Assembly (NCBI GenBank): GCA_019054805.1 | Contig: JAHQIY010000016.1 | Location: 1,240,001-1,304,000, forward strand | Length of the DNA: 64,000 nucleotides | Source: Brachionus manjavacas | Taxonomy: Eukaryota > Rotifera > Eurotatoria > Ploima > Brachionidae | Direction: 5' to 3' | In this document: positions 22,737 through 34,012 of the stretch, piece by piece | Numbering within the stretch: the first letter of the stretch is position 1 | How the letters are laid out: every line of letters starts with the position of its first letter | The notes under the pieces: generated by a model | The model's database searches: none | What the model saw: the letters and a program-made list of their open reading frames with translations, nothing else | What the model was told of the DNA's origin: nothing | Translations under genes and position numbers: made by a program

Positions 22737-23834
22737 TTAGAATCGTTCTTTAGATGACGGTTTAATAGACGATTCAGCAGCACTAGCATTGCTAGTTGTT
22801 GAATCGTGAATCTTACCTTTAAAATAACACCAACCTTTTAGTTTAATCCAAAAATGCTTTCTATAGAGACTGTTGATTTTAAAAATAGCTATAAAATTAA
22901 AGGCGACAAAGCTAAATGTGAACATATCGGTTAAATTTAGGATAATTCTTCCGTAACGAGTGACAAACAGTTTGCTAAAAAAGAAACCAAAGCAGATTAT
23001 TTGTGGTAGAGTGCAAATCATAAACAAAAATGAATATGTAATAATTAATCTTGAAATTTGGCGACGCTTTTTCATTTTGCGAATGTTTGATGAATTTAGA
23101 TCTTTAGTTGGCTCTAAGCGAATTTTCATCAAAAAATTGCACACAATCATGATAGAGAATGGCACAAAACAAAAAACACCTAGATGAATTCGATCCCAAG
23201 TTGGGTAAAAGCTGTAAAAGTTTGAATCATAACAATTAATGGCATCAAATTGTACTGTTGAATTAATCAAAGTTCCATTTATTTCCACTGTTTGATTGTA
23301 TTCTATCTTTTTTATTAATCCAACAAAAAGAAGAATGTGACAATTTAGAAAAAATAAAATTAAGATAATCAAAAAAGAGAAAATATAAGTTTTTCTTTTG
23401 TTGAAAAAATGGCTGAACGGAAAATAGACCTTGATTACTTGATCAATTGACATGTAAGTTAAAAGCCAAGAAATACAGTGCAAGGAAAAAAATTGACTAA
23501 AGGTAAATATTTTACATGTGATTATGGACAAGCTCTCAATGATATTTTGCTGGTCAATTTGATACTCGGTTCTTGGGCTATTTGTATTCTTCGGCAAAAT
23601 AAGGAGAAAAACATTCAAATTCCAGGTGTACATTGACGGTATCTTGAAAATGAATACAAAAAATAAGATTATAAATGTAGTGTTTTTTTTTAGCTTTGGC
23701 GAACGGCAGACCAGTGCTGAGAACCAGTTGGTTATTGTTCCACAAATCGTCAACGTCAAAGCATATACTGAGATAATATTTAGTATTGTATTCTCGATTT
23801 TGCAGATGGAGGAATCACAATCAAAAAGAGACAT
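22737..23834 (-). CDS. atypical rhodopsin-like GPCR, paralogue 1
   Basis: A single-exon 365-aa protein with seven hydrophobic segments. TM1 has the conserved Asn in GTITNWFSALVC. ECL1 keeps Trp (YTWNL). The TM3 and ECL2 Cys are in TCKIF and INCYDS. Usual class A signatures are altered: DRY is replaced by SIDQVIK, CWxP by ICTLP, and NPxxY by FNFIAIF; the TM2 Asp is absent. ECL2 carries N-glycosylation sites (NQT, NGT, NST). The tail is short and Ser-rich. About half its residues match the genes at 28878-29915 and, less, 31563-32582. The ligand is unknown; expanded invertebrate peptide-receptor families look similar. It would act at the plasma membrane. Confidence 0.85.
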   Translation of the reverse strand: MSLFDCDSSICKIENTILNIISVYALTLTICGTITNWFSALVCRSPKLKKNTTFIILFFVFIFKIPSMYTWNLNVFLLILPKNTNSPRTEYQIDQQNIIESLSIITCKIFTFSQFFSLHCISWLLTYMSIDQVIKVYFPFSHFFNKRKTYIFSFLIILILFFLNCHILLFVGLIKKIEYNQTVEINGTLINSTVQFDAINCYDSNFYSFYPTWDRIHLGVFCFVPFSIMIVCNFLMKIRLEPTKDLNSSNIRKMKKRRQISRLIITYSFLFMICTLPQIICFGFFFSKLFVTRYGRIILNLTDMFTFSFVAFNFIAIFKINSLYRKHFWIKLKGWCYFKGKIHDSTTSNASAAESSIKPSSKERF

Positions 23835-25525
23835 TTTTACAAATAATTTAAAATATTATGTTTTAAATTTTTTTTTTAAACAGCTAACTGATTGATAAAA
23901 CAAATGTTTCCTCTTTTAATTCAATTTTAATGTTGATATTATTTTATGATTTAAATTAATAATTAACATCCGAAAAGAATGAATTAGAAACGCTTAATTT
24001 AAAGGAAGAAATTATTTAACGGATGAAAATCTTAATAGAAATTAATTTTGTAAGCTTTAAATTTAAATTTTGAAAAATCGTTAGTATTTTTTTTAATTAG
24101 CGCTGCAAACTATCACGAGGAGTGAATTCAAGCCAAATATTTATTAAAAAACCTGACTGAAAAGCATTAAATTTATTAAATAATAATTAACTAAAATATC
24201 ATCAAATAATAAAATCAGCTCAAATTAAACAATTATTTTTAAATAAATTTTTTGATTGTGTAAAAGAAATAAAGGGCATGAACCAGCCCAAAATTAAATT
24301 TTTTTTTAAGAGAAAATATCACAGCAGATATCATAGAACTAAAAATACATAATCATAAAATAAAGATCACTAAATTTCATAATTTCTGAAAGTTACTTTC
24401 GTTTGGAAAATAACAGGCAAATTTAGACACTTTTAAAAGTATTTTGTAATTAAAGCCCAGTAGCTCAGGATCGGAATAACTTTTTCGCAGACCACTCGAT
24501 ATTTAACTAAAGAGCTAGAGAATGTAACTCAATAGTCGATTTGACACTGTATTATATAAGAAAGCTCATACAAGTATTACCCTATTTCAACCATACAACC
24601 ATATAATATGACCATAAATTCTAAAAGCTCCTAAAAGCCTGTATCCCGTGATTTCAGCCGTTTCCGTCAAGAAATGCAAAAGTTATTTAAGTTAAAGATT
24701 TATTTTCAAAATTTAAAAAAAAAAGTTAAATGATTTCAATAAGTTTATTTTACTTCATTTAAATTTAAAAAAAAAATTATTTAAGCTCAATCCACCAGCG
24801 AATTTACAAGGATTTTGAAATTTTTGAAATTCACATGGGTCTATTTTTTCTTCTAATTTTTCCAATCCAAAATACCATATTACTCTGGCTATATGAGCAC
24901 AACAACCATCATTACTTTTCCATAAAATTTTTAGTTGTGATTGCTGAGTAGGCTATTAAAGCAACATTTGAATTGTCCATTAGTCAATCAAAGACAAAAC
25001 TCATTTCGTTTTTTTTTACTACATTAGAAAGAATGATGCACTGAAAATGAAAATAACTTGATGTATTTATTCAAAATATTTGTAAAATAATCAGGTTTTT
25101 GATTAATGACAAAGATGTGAACCGAATTATTAATTCAATTTTAACCCACTTCAATATACTTTGGATTAAGACTGAATCATATCACAATTCTAAAAAAAAT
25201 AAATATGTTTTTTAAACAAAGCTAAACAAAATATTGGCAGCTATATCACAATGGTTGAGGTGAAACCATTAATGAAATTAGAAAAAAATTATTCGCCTTA
25301 TAAAAGCATCATTTTAATTTTATAAACATAAAATAAATTCCACACAAGGGTCAAACTATAACAAAATGCATGTAAAGCAGACTAAAGCACAAAAAAAATT
25401 TTCAAATAAATTTGCTTGAGTATCAAATACACAAGCCATCCTCAAATAGGACTTAATGAACTTTTCTTGGAATCGATTTAAAAACATTCCTAGCAAAAAT
25501 TTTAAACTTACCTTTGACAAACCAG
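23835..25525. other. intergenic; one higher-complexity block
   Basis: AT-rich spacer without coding signal. Positions 24455-24700 are of clearly higher complexity (for example CAGACCACTCGATATTTAAC and CCGTGATTTCAGCCGTTTCC), have no ORF and no second copy in the window, and could be a repeat fragment or a non-coding RNA. Confidence 0.35.
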
Positions 25526-25786
25526 ATGAAATTCCCCATTCCTTGGGTAGTTTGTTGTTATTTGCAAGTTGAACTTCTTTTAAATTTCAAAAAAGTAACT
25601 AGAACTAATGATTCATTAAAAGACGTTGACCATGATTTAGGATCCAATTTTGGTCAATTAATTAGTTCTATAAAACGGTGTAAATCGGTTAAAAGTGTAG
25701 GAGAAAGTGACAGTAAGTCTAAACGTGGCAAAAGTTGGATCTTTCAGTACTGTTCACATGAAAAGTGCCACCAAATCAACATTTAG
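25526..25786 (+). CDS. small hypothetical ORF (86 aa)
   Basis: Opens at an ATG at 25526 and encodes an 86-aa frame with a hydrophobic start (PWVVCCYLQVELLL) and a Ser/Lys-rich middle. No domain is recognised. Its length is modest for this composition and it may be chance or part of a decayed repeat. Confidence 0.2.
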   Translation: MKFPIPWVVCCYLQVELLLNFKKVTRTNDSLKDVDHDLGSNFGQLISSIKRCKSVKSVGESDSKSKRGKSWIFQYCSHEKCHQINI

Positions 25787-26494
25787 AATGTCTTTTTGAA
25801 AAAAATTTCTCAAAAATTGCGGATTCTCGCGTCTGGTAAATAAAAATTTTTTTTATCAAAATCAAAGGCAAACACATGTTAAAATGTATCAATTCAAATG
25901 GGATAGTAGTAGTTTATTCAATCAAAAAAATAGAGCCCAAATGAGTCAATTGAATATAAAATAAAATTAAATTATAAAATAGATAAAAATAAAAATATAA
26001 AAATAAATAAATAAAAATATCATGAAAAAATCAGATTAAAGATTATCAAATTTTGAAAAGATTTCACAAAACTTAAGAAATATTGCATCAATTGCTTCAC
26101 TAATTAGAATCGGATACAAATGTATCATTTTTTTTTTCATTTTTTTTTTGGGCTTAGTATAAAAAAGTAAAGCATTATAGAAAAATTGACCTTTGCATTA
26201 AAAATCAAATGAATAATAAGCTAACTATAAGTCTAATGATAGATGGAGTGAAAAAATTTGGTAATTTAAGGCAAAATTTAATTATAAAATAAAAACTTTC
26301 AATTAGAAAATTGGGTCCTAAAAATTATAAATTATTCAATTCCAAAATGACTGATATTTTAAAATAATTTTGAAAAATATTCAAAACTTGGTTAAAATTT
26401 AAAATTCTCTCACCAATATTAAGATAAAAAAATGTAATGATCACCAGAGTATAAAAAACAATTTTTTTCAATTTTAAGCTATATATTTAAAAAA
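25787..26494. other. gene-free AT-rich DNA
   Basis: Low-complexity sequence with several A-rich runs (such as 25980-26030), ending at the CTA-repeat tail of the next retroelement. Confidence 0.4.
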
Positions 26495-28680
26495 ATTAGA
26501 TAAATATAGTAGGAGTAGTAGTAGTTATGAGACTCCAGTATAGAAGTCTATACTAACGCCTTCCGGCATCTAAATCTATAAGAGCTGTGGCATTCTTTCG
26601 CTTCTTTCTTTGTTCAATTTCGAACAATTCTCTGTCGATACCCCCTTTAAAGCCATTAGCTGTCACTAAGTTGACAACACTTAGCGATAGAGCATTCCAC
26701 TTTGAAACAACTCTGTTGGTCAGAAAGTTATATCTTGATTTAGGTTGTTTGCAAATTTCTTTCTCTAGCTTCATGCTATGTTTTCTTCTAAGGTTCAGAT
26801 TCAAACTTTTAGCCAGGTTCACACCTTTCATTAGGTTAATATTCTCATGATGGTTGACTTTTTTGAACACTTGAATACGATCTCCTCTTATTCTACGGTC
26901 TTCTAAGCTCATTAAGCCATTAGCCTTTCTTGGTACAACTTTTCCTTCAAACATTGGACTAGCTTTGTCGCTCTTATTTGGACTCTTTCGACTATGTTTA
27001 GGTTAGTTTTCGTTGAAGGATTCCAGATACTTACAGTCTATTCAATATGCGGTCTGACAAGCTCTTTGTATAAAAGTTTAGAAGCTTGATTGTCCAAACA
27101 TACAAATGAATTCCTAATTTGATCTAATACTCTGTTGGTTTTAGATGCCGCAGACGAACATTGTTTATTACATTTAAGGTCATTAGAGATAACAACACCA
27201 AGGTGTTTTTCTTCAACAGTTTTTTTAAGTTTTACTCCTATTTCGACCAATATACATTGTTTTACACTTTAATACATTTAGCTCAGTAGACTATTTTGTT
27301 GTCCAGTTACTTAATACAAAGAGATAATTTTGAAGTTGAGTCGATCCTAATTCGTTCTTACTAAAAACCCCCAATATTTTCAAGTTATCTGCATATGAAA
27401 GACATGGACTTTGAATTGAATCCAATAGATCATTTATGTAGATAACGAACAAAGTTGAGCCCAAAACCGACTTTTGAGAGACGCCACTAGTGACCTCTTC
27501 CCATTCTGACACTGCATCACCAAGAACAACTCTTTGCTTCCTGTCAAAAAGAAAGGATTTCATCCATTCATATGTTTCATTTAAAATACCATAAGCTCTT
27601 GATTTTCTTAAAAGTTTTCTATGCCAGACTATATCAAACGTCTTAGAGAACTCAGGGTAAATTATATCGATTCTGTTTTCATTATCGACCTCATTTGTTA
27701 CTTTGTCAACAAACTAAATTAGATTTGTGGTATATGATTTTCCTGGTATAAAACCATGCTGCTTCTCGTTGATTAAGATGTTAATTAATAAAAAAGTCAT
27801 GATTTCATCCCTCAAGATTTTCTTCATGACTTTCCCAACTATCGATGCTAATGAGACTGGTCTTTAGTTTGAAATAATAGTTTTTGGCCCATTTTTATGC
27901 AGGGGTGAAACATTAGCCAACTTCCAACAATCAGGCAAAACACCATCAGAGTATGACTTGATAAAAATTTTTGATAAAGGTTTTACTAAAGATGCGGCAC
28001 AATTTTTAAGGACCGATGCAACTACTTTGTCTGATCCAGCAGACTTGTTTATATCTAATTTGTTTAAGTATTTCTGTATATTTTCCGGGCTAAAGCTAAT
28101 AAACGGGTTCAAGGTGAATATGTTATTTGTTCGCAACTGAAAGTTGGGTAGCTCATCAGTTTCGAATTGCGTCAATATAGATCTAAAGTACTGATTCAGA
28201 CTATTCGCTATCTCTTGACGATCGGTCATTGTTTGACTTAATTTCACTTATACCGTCCCTGAATTTTTTTTTTTTTTTCATGTAAGAGTAAATTAACTTT
28301 GGACTCTTTATTGCATGTTGTGCCAAATTCCTTTCGAAACAGCGTACCGCCTATTTAATTTGTGTCGAGCACTCTTTTTTGGTCGTATGATATTCCAAAA
28401 CGATTTTTTTATTCATGAATTTTGAGTTTCGGGTTTTAAGCCATAATCTGTTCTTTATATCTACTTCTTTTCTCAACTTATGGTTAAGCCAACTAGGTCT
28501 CTCTTTGTTAGTCGCTTTCTTCTTTACTGGTACGAACATCTTACAAGTTGAATTATAACTTTCAACAAAAAATTCTTACATTTTGTTCTCATTTGCACCA
28601 GCAAGGCATTCTCCCAGTTAATGTTTGAAAAAGCATTATTCATACCAGGATAATCAGCCTTACGGTAGTTAAGTCAAATA
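26495..28680 (-). pseudogene. decayed CR1/jockey-type non-LTR retrotransposon, 5'-truncated
   Basis: About 2.2 kb of degenerate RT. From the 5' side it shows the endonuclease-RT linker (ADYPGMNNAFSNINWENALL, then VPVKKKATNKERPSWLNHKL), RT motifs DINKSAGSDKV, RPVSLASIVGKVMKK, QHGFIPGKSYTTNLI, SGVSQKSVLGSTLFVIYIND, then the catalytic block, here SYADNLKI: the second catalytic Asp of YADD is Asn. The thumb region EKHLGVVISNDL and a C-terminal end follow. Several stops and frameshifts break it. The 3' end has a CTA/TAC repeat (around 26509-26525), like the copy at 21885. It lies between GPCR paralogues 1 and 2. Confidence 0.88.
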
Positions 28681-28877
28681 TGTTCGAAATTTTTTGGCAC
28701 AAATTTTTGGATTTTATAATTCCATTCCAAAATAACATGACCATATAAACGGTTTTTATTTATATAAACATTTTTCAAATAATAAGATTTTTTTATTAAT
28801 GAAGATAAATAAAACTCAACTAATAAAACATTTAAAATCAAAAAATTTTTTTTTTTAAATTTAATTAAAATACAAGC

Positions 28878-29915
28878 TTAATTTTCTTTTTCACAATAAA
28901 ACAATAATTTTTTTAATTTAAGCCAAAAATTTTTCCTATATAAATTATTAATTTTAAAAAAAGCCAAAAAATTAAAAGCAATAAAAGTAAAATTAATTTC
29001 ATTGCTAAGATTTAGAATAATTCTTCCCAATCGATTACTAAATAGGGGAGCGAAAAAAAAACCAAAACAGATAACTTGGGGCAATGTACAAAGCATGAAC
29101 ATAATCGAATAGATAATAATAAACCTTGATATTTGTCGACGTTTTTTGGCAGTTCGACTTTCACTTGATATATTTAAAGCCTTGTCTGGTTTTAAACGAA
29201 TCTTCATTGAAATATTACAAATAGCCATAATTGAAAAAGGTAAAAAACAGAAAACAATAAGGTGAATCCTGTCCCAAACCGGATAAAAACTGTACAAATC
29301 TGAATCATAGCAATAAATAACGTCAAATTCGACAGTAGAATTAACCAGAGATCCATTAACTTTCGTGGTTTCATTCATTACCAAATGCTTGACAACTCCA
29401 GCAAAAATTAAAATATGAAGGTTTAATAAAAACATTATCAAAACAATAATTCCTACGAACATGTAAGTTATTCTTGTATTAAAGAAAAGAGTGGTAGGGA
29501 AAAAGACTTTGATAGCTTGGTCAACTGACATGTAGGTTAAGAGCCATGATATAGAATGCAAAGAAAAGAATTGCATAAATGCAAAAATTTTACAAGTTGG
29601 TATAGAGAGACTCTCGATGACATTCTGTTGATCTATGTTATACTGTACCAATGGACTTTCTTGATCTTTTGGTATAATGAGTAGAAAAACATCCAAATTC
29701 CATGTGTACATTGAGGGTACTTTGAAAGTGAATACAAAAAATAAGATTATAAATGTAGTATTATTTTCCAGATTTGAAGAGCGACAAACCATGGCTGAAA
29801 AACTGTTTGCCAGTGTTCCTATAATGGTTATTACCAATGCATATATTGAAATAGCTTTTAGAATAGTCTCTTCTATCTGACAAACGATAGAATCATTGCA
29901 GTCACTTAAAGGCAT
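28878..29915 (-). CDS. atypical rhodopsin-like GPCR, paralogue 2
   Basis: Single exon, 345 aa from the ATG at 29915; an upstream in-frame extension lacks an ATG. The best match in the window is the gene at 22737-23834: SAMVCRSSNLENNTTFIILF, PSMYTWNLDVFLLI and LLTYMSVDQAIKVFFP are nearly shared. It shows the same altered motifs: VDQAIK for DRY, LCTLP for CWxP, FNFLAFF for NPxxY. N-glycosylation sites cluster in ECL2. The tail after TM7 is short and lysine-rich, without the Ser-rich extension of paralogue 1. Ligand unknown. Confidence 0.85.
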   Translation of the reverse strand: MPLSDCNDSIVCQIEETILKAISIYALVITIIGTLANSFSAMVCRSSNLENNTTFIILFFVFTFKVPSMYTWNLDVFLLIIPKDQESPLVQYNIDQQNVIESLSIPTCKIFAFMQFFSLHSISWLLTYMSVDQAIKVFFPTTLFFNTRITYMFVGIIVLIMFLLNLHILIFAGVVKHLVMNETTKVNGSLVNSTVEFDVIYCYDSDLYSFYPVWDRIHLIVFCFLPFSIMAICNISMKIRLKPDKALNISSESRTAKKRRQISRFIIIYSIMFMLCTLPQVICFGFFFAPLFSNRLGRIILNLSNEINFTFIAFNFLAFFKINNLYRKNFWLKLKKLLFYCEKEN

Positions 29916-31562
29916 TTTCGTATACAAAATCTATTTTTTTTTAAATTAAATAAAAACTCAATTTAAAGGGTTGGTGCTTTTCAATTCAATTTTTAATCAG
30001 AATATGATTTTAAATTAACTAGAATAGATAATATCCTTAGTGGAAGTAAAAGACGCATTCAATTTGAAGGAAATATATGTTCGGATAAAGAATATTTTAA
30101 AAGCTTTCGATAATCGATTATAAACTGTGTAATCATCAATAAAGAAATTATTTTATCTAAAAATAAATTACATTAATTTTCTAAGCGATCATTTAGAAAA
30201 TCCCTTTATTTCCCTTTTTTTAATACAGTTTTTCTAATCTCAAACCACTTTTATTAAAAAAATTCTAAAAATCTAAAAAAATTAAAAAGTTTAATTTAAA
30301 TATATAATTCAATTTCACCACAAATTTACACAAATAATCAATCTAATTTTTATAATTTTTAAAGCCTTTATGTGTATTCTAAAATTTTAAATTCTATCAA
30401 GTTTCCAAATTTCTAATTATTTTCATTGATAAGTATGCTACAGTTTCAGGTCCAGGTATGTTACGTTTAAATTTTTTCGTTTGCTTTTTTTTAACACAGT
30501 TCATTTAAATTTCTTTCTATTAATTTAATATCTAACAAGGATCTCTTACTTCTCTGATATTTAATCTAGAAATTATTTTAATATATTTAATAATAATATT
30601 AAGATGTAAGATATTGGAAATGTTCTAATTTCAAATGTCATTTAAATTTTCTAATTGAAAAAAAAATAACTTGATATTTTGATAAAATAATAAAAAAATA
30701 TTTAAATTTAGACTAAGATTAATGTTTAATAAAATATTTAAAAATTTCAAATTTATATTGGCAAATTTTTTTTTGATACCCCAATTTTTTTTTAAAATAT
30801 CCCGAATTACCCTAGATTTATTAAATAAATTTAAAAAACTAATTTTATTCAAAAAAAAAAGTAAAATATTATTTTAAATAAAACAAAACTTAATTAATTT
30901 TAATGACACAAAAAATCATTTAATCATTTTGATACTACATTTTTCGCACATATTATCTGCTTTGCTTTTATTTAACAATTAGGCAAAATTCTTAAAAATT
31001 TGAGGTTTTCATTTTCTAATTTTAAATTAAAATATTTTTTTAACAATAAAACTAAAATTTTAATTTAACGTCGTTATCAAAAAATAGAGTGAACCTTGAA
31101 AAAATTTTTAGATTTTTAAATTTGGTAAATCTGAACGATGAAATATTTTGTATTAGATCTTCAGCTAAGAGTAGCTTTTTTTTGGATATATTATTTTTTA
31201 CTTGGGCTTGGGAGTTTCATTCTCGTCATATTATTTAATTAAAAAATTGAAATATAATATTAAAAATCTAATTAATTTTTTATAAAACAGAAAAAATTAC
31301 AAAACAAATAAGTGAAGAATTAAGATTACCCTGACAAACTTTGCATCATCTTCCAAAAAAAAACCGTCAAAGATTACATCTATTGAATTTGAAAATACTT
31401 TTACATAAATTGGTCACAAAAAATGTCAATTTATAATTTATTTTTAAATGACTAAAATCTTAAATAAGTTATTAATTTGTAAATTAATTGTACAATTTTT
31501 GAAAAAAGAAAATAATGAGTAAACTATATTTTGAATTTTATTTGGCAATTAAAAAAAAAATT
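29916..31562. other. gene-free AT-rich DNA between GPCR paralogues
   Basis: No recognisable gene or repeat boundary. The open frame at 30631-30852 is Asn/Leu/Phe-rich, typical of chance frames in AT-rich DNA. Confidence 0.4.
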
Positions 31563-32582
31563 TTATTTCAAAATTAAGTATGAGTACCAGTAAGACATGG
31601 TTCTCTTAAATTCTTTTCGGTAAATTTTGTTCATCACCAAATGGGCCAAAAAATTAAATGCAAAAAACGAAAAAATAATCTCATCCAAGATAACGAGGAC
31701 AATTTCACCAAACCGCGTCATTTTCAACCGGTAAAAATAGTAGCCGTATGAGACAATGCTCGGCAAAGAACAGGCCATGAACATCAACGAATGAGCTATG
31801 ATAAAAAACGAAATAGTTCTTCGCTTGACTATAACCGATCTTCTATGATTCAAAGTCGATGGATAGAATAATATTTTCCTAACCATAAAAAGATTACAGG
31901 CCATCATTAGACTAAACGGAATAAAACAGTACAAAAACAAGTGTATACGGTCCCATATCGGGTAAAACTGATACAAACTAGATGAATAACAATCAATTTG
32001 TTTGACCACAACAGTCTCATTTAGCCAAGTGCCATTGACATTGATTCTTTTGCTATATTTGAAGTTGTTGACCACCCCGGCAAATAACAATATGTGACTA
32101 TTAGCCAAAAAAAGAATTAGTAAGATACAAAAGATTATTTTTTTTATTAATTTAGGCTTTTGAAAAGAGTTTTTTGGGAAATAAATTTTAACAACTTGGT
32201 CAACAGTCATCAAGCTCATTAGCCATGATATCGAATGCAACGAGAAATATTGGGTGAATGTGAAAATTTTGCATGTAAACACCGAGCTACTCTCGATTAT
32301 GTTATGGTTGTCAATGTTGTATTTTCGGTCGGTTTTTCGCGGAAAAATTTGCAAAAAAATATCCAAATTCCACGTGTTCAAAGTCAATGCTTCGAACAAA
32401 AAAATAATTGAGAGTATGATAAAAGTGGTGTTGTTTTTTAGGCTTTGATTTCTGCAAATGTAAAAAGATATTAGATTAAAAATGTTACCAAAAACAGTGA
32501 CCAACAGTGCAAAAATGGACAAAATAATCAAAATAATGTTTTCTACTTTACAGGTAGTTTGACCTTTACATTCATTTGTCAT
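31563..32582 (-). CDS. atypical rhodopsin-like GPCR, paralogue 3 (more diverged)
   Basis: Single exon, 339 aa from the ATG at 32582. It shares the family frame with the two genes upstream: NNTTFIIL before TM2, TWNLDIFLQIFP, TCKIFTFTQYFSLHSISWL in TM3, and WDRIHLF before TM5. DRY is TVDQVVK, CWxP is ACSLP, and NPxxY is FNFLAHL. TM2 holds Glu (FLFEALTL), absent from the other two. ECL2 has NGT and NET glycosylation sites and the partner Cys (IDCYSS). The pattern implies an older duplication than that separating paralogues 1 and 2. Confidence 0.84.
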   Translation of the reverse strand: MTNECKGQTTCKVENIILIILSIFALLVTVFGNIFNLISFYICRNQSLKNNTTFIILSIIFLFEALTLNTWNLDIFLQIFPRKTDRKYNIDNHNIIESSSVFTCKIFTFTQYFSLHSISWLMSLMTVDQVVKIYFPKNSFQKPKLIKKIIFCILLILFLANSHILLFAGVVNNFKYSKRINVNGTWLNETVVVKQIDCYSSSLYQFYPIWDRIHLFLYCFIPFSLMMACNLFMVRKILFYPSTLNHRRSVIVKRRTISFFIIAHSLMFMACSLPSIVSYGYYFYRLKMTRFGEIVLVILDEIIFSFFAFNFLAHLVMNKIYRKEFKRTMSYWYSYLILK

Positions 32583-34012
32583 TTTTAGATTGTCAAAATA
32601 TCATTTTTTCAGATTTTATTGATTGAAAATTTGATCTAATAGTGTCGCATTTATTTTAATATTCATGAGCATCAGTCTTATTTATTGTTAATCGGATTTG
32701 AATAATTAAATTTTTTTAAATATGGGCTTTTATGTTTATTAAAATCCATTTCAATTAGAGAGCGGAAAATGTCAAAAAAATCGATACACGTAAACTTCAC
32801 CACTTCCTTTATTAGTTGGTCCCAATCATTTGAATCCTTATTGAGAGTGACTCACAAATTCTTGATCTAAAATTACATCAAAATTAAATGTGTACGTCTA
32901 GTTGGTAATGTCAATTAATTTGACATCATTTTTCTTAACAGCCTAATTAAACAAAAATGATTAGACAGAGAATTTTCTGATTGAAAAAATTTAATAAATT
33001 TTTGATGAAAACATTGATTAGATAAAATGCTGAAAAATTATCATGTCAAATTTAGTCTAAAACTATTACAAAATATTTCTATTAATCTTGAGTATTAGTA
33101 CTAGATTTGCTAGCATTGATTTACCAAAAAATAATTACAATTTTTTAGGTATTTAGATAAGAATGCTAACAATCTAAAAAGGTTTGATCAGATATTTATA
33201 CACATGGAATAATGAACTTTAATGTAAACATACTTAAGAGTTTTACACTACTAATTGGAAATGTTAATAGCAAAATGCTTCAAGTACAGAATCTAAATTA
33301 ATCAGAGATTATCAGAAGAGATTTATTCCTTACAGGTACGTAATTAAAATGCTTCAAAAATTTTTTAGCAATAATCAATTGGCAAGACAGGAGAGAGAGA
33401 GAACAATTAATTAAACAAAATATTTCTTTTTCAAATTAAAAGATTGAAATAATTGCATTTTAAATTGATTTTATAATTTAAGTAAAAATTCTAATTAATT
33501 TTTTTAATTATTAATCTTTTAGAATTTAAATTTGCTAAAATGTATGCTTTACAGATTGATAGAAATTGATGAAATTTTTTCAAAGCAATAGAATTAAAAA
33601 GTGAAGAGAAAACATTAAACAAAATTATTTTTTTCTTTTATCTTAAATCAAATGGAAAAAACAATTTATTGAAAAATTATTTGAAAAAATTCTATTTTAA
33701 ATTTTAAGATAAAAAAACCCAAAATTTTAGATCTTAGAAATTATCTTTGGTTAATAAAAAATCGATTAAAAATTCTTCAAAAAATTTATTTTAAGCCATA
33801 AATAATTAATGTTTAAAAATTGAAAAGAAAACAGTATATATTAATAAAATAGATAGATTATTATTAAATTTTAAATGAAATGATCGTAATAATGTATTTA
33901 CTATTGATTTAAAAAAATAAATTATTAAAACAATTTAAATCTTAGATCTAATTCATCGTTTATTAAATAAACTATTGAAATTAATTGAAAATTTAGTGTA
34001 TCAATTTGGGTC
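32583..34012. other. intergenic, AT-rich
   Basis: Spacer between the GPCR cluster and ARMC8. A short GA repeat lies at about 33390-33402. No coding signal. Confidence 0.4.
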
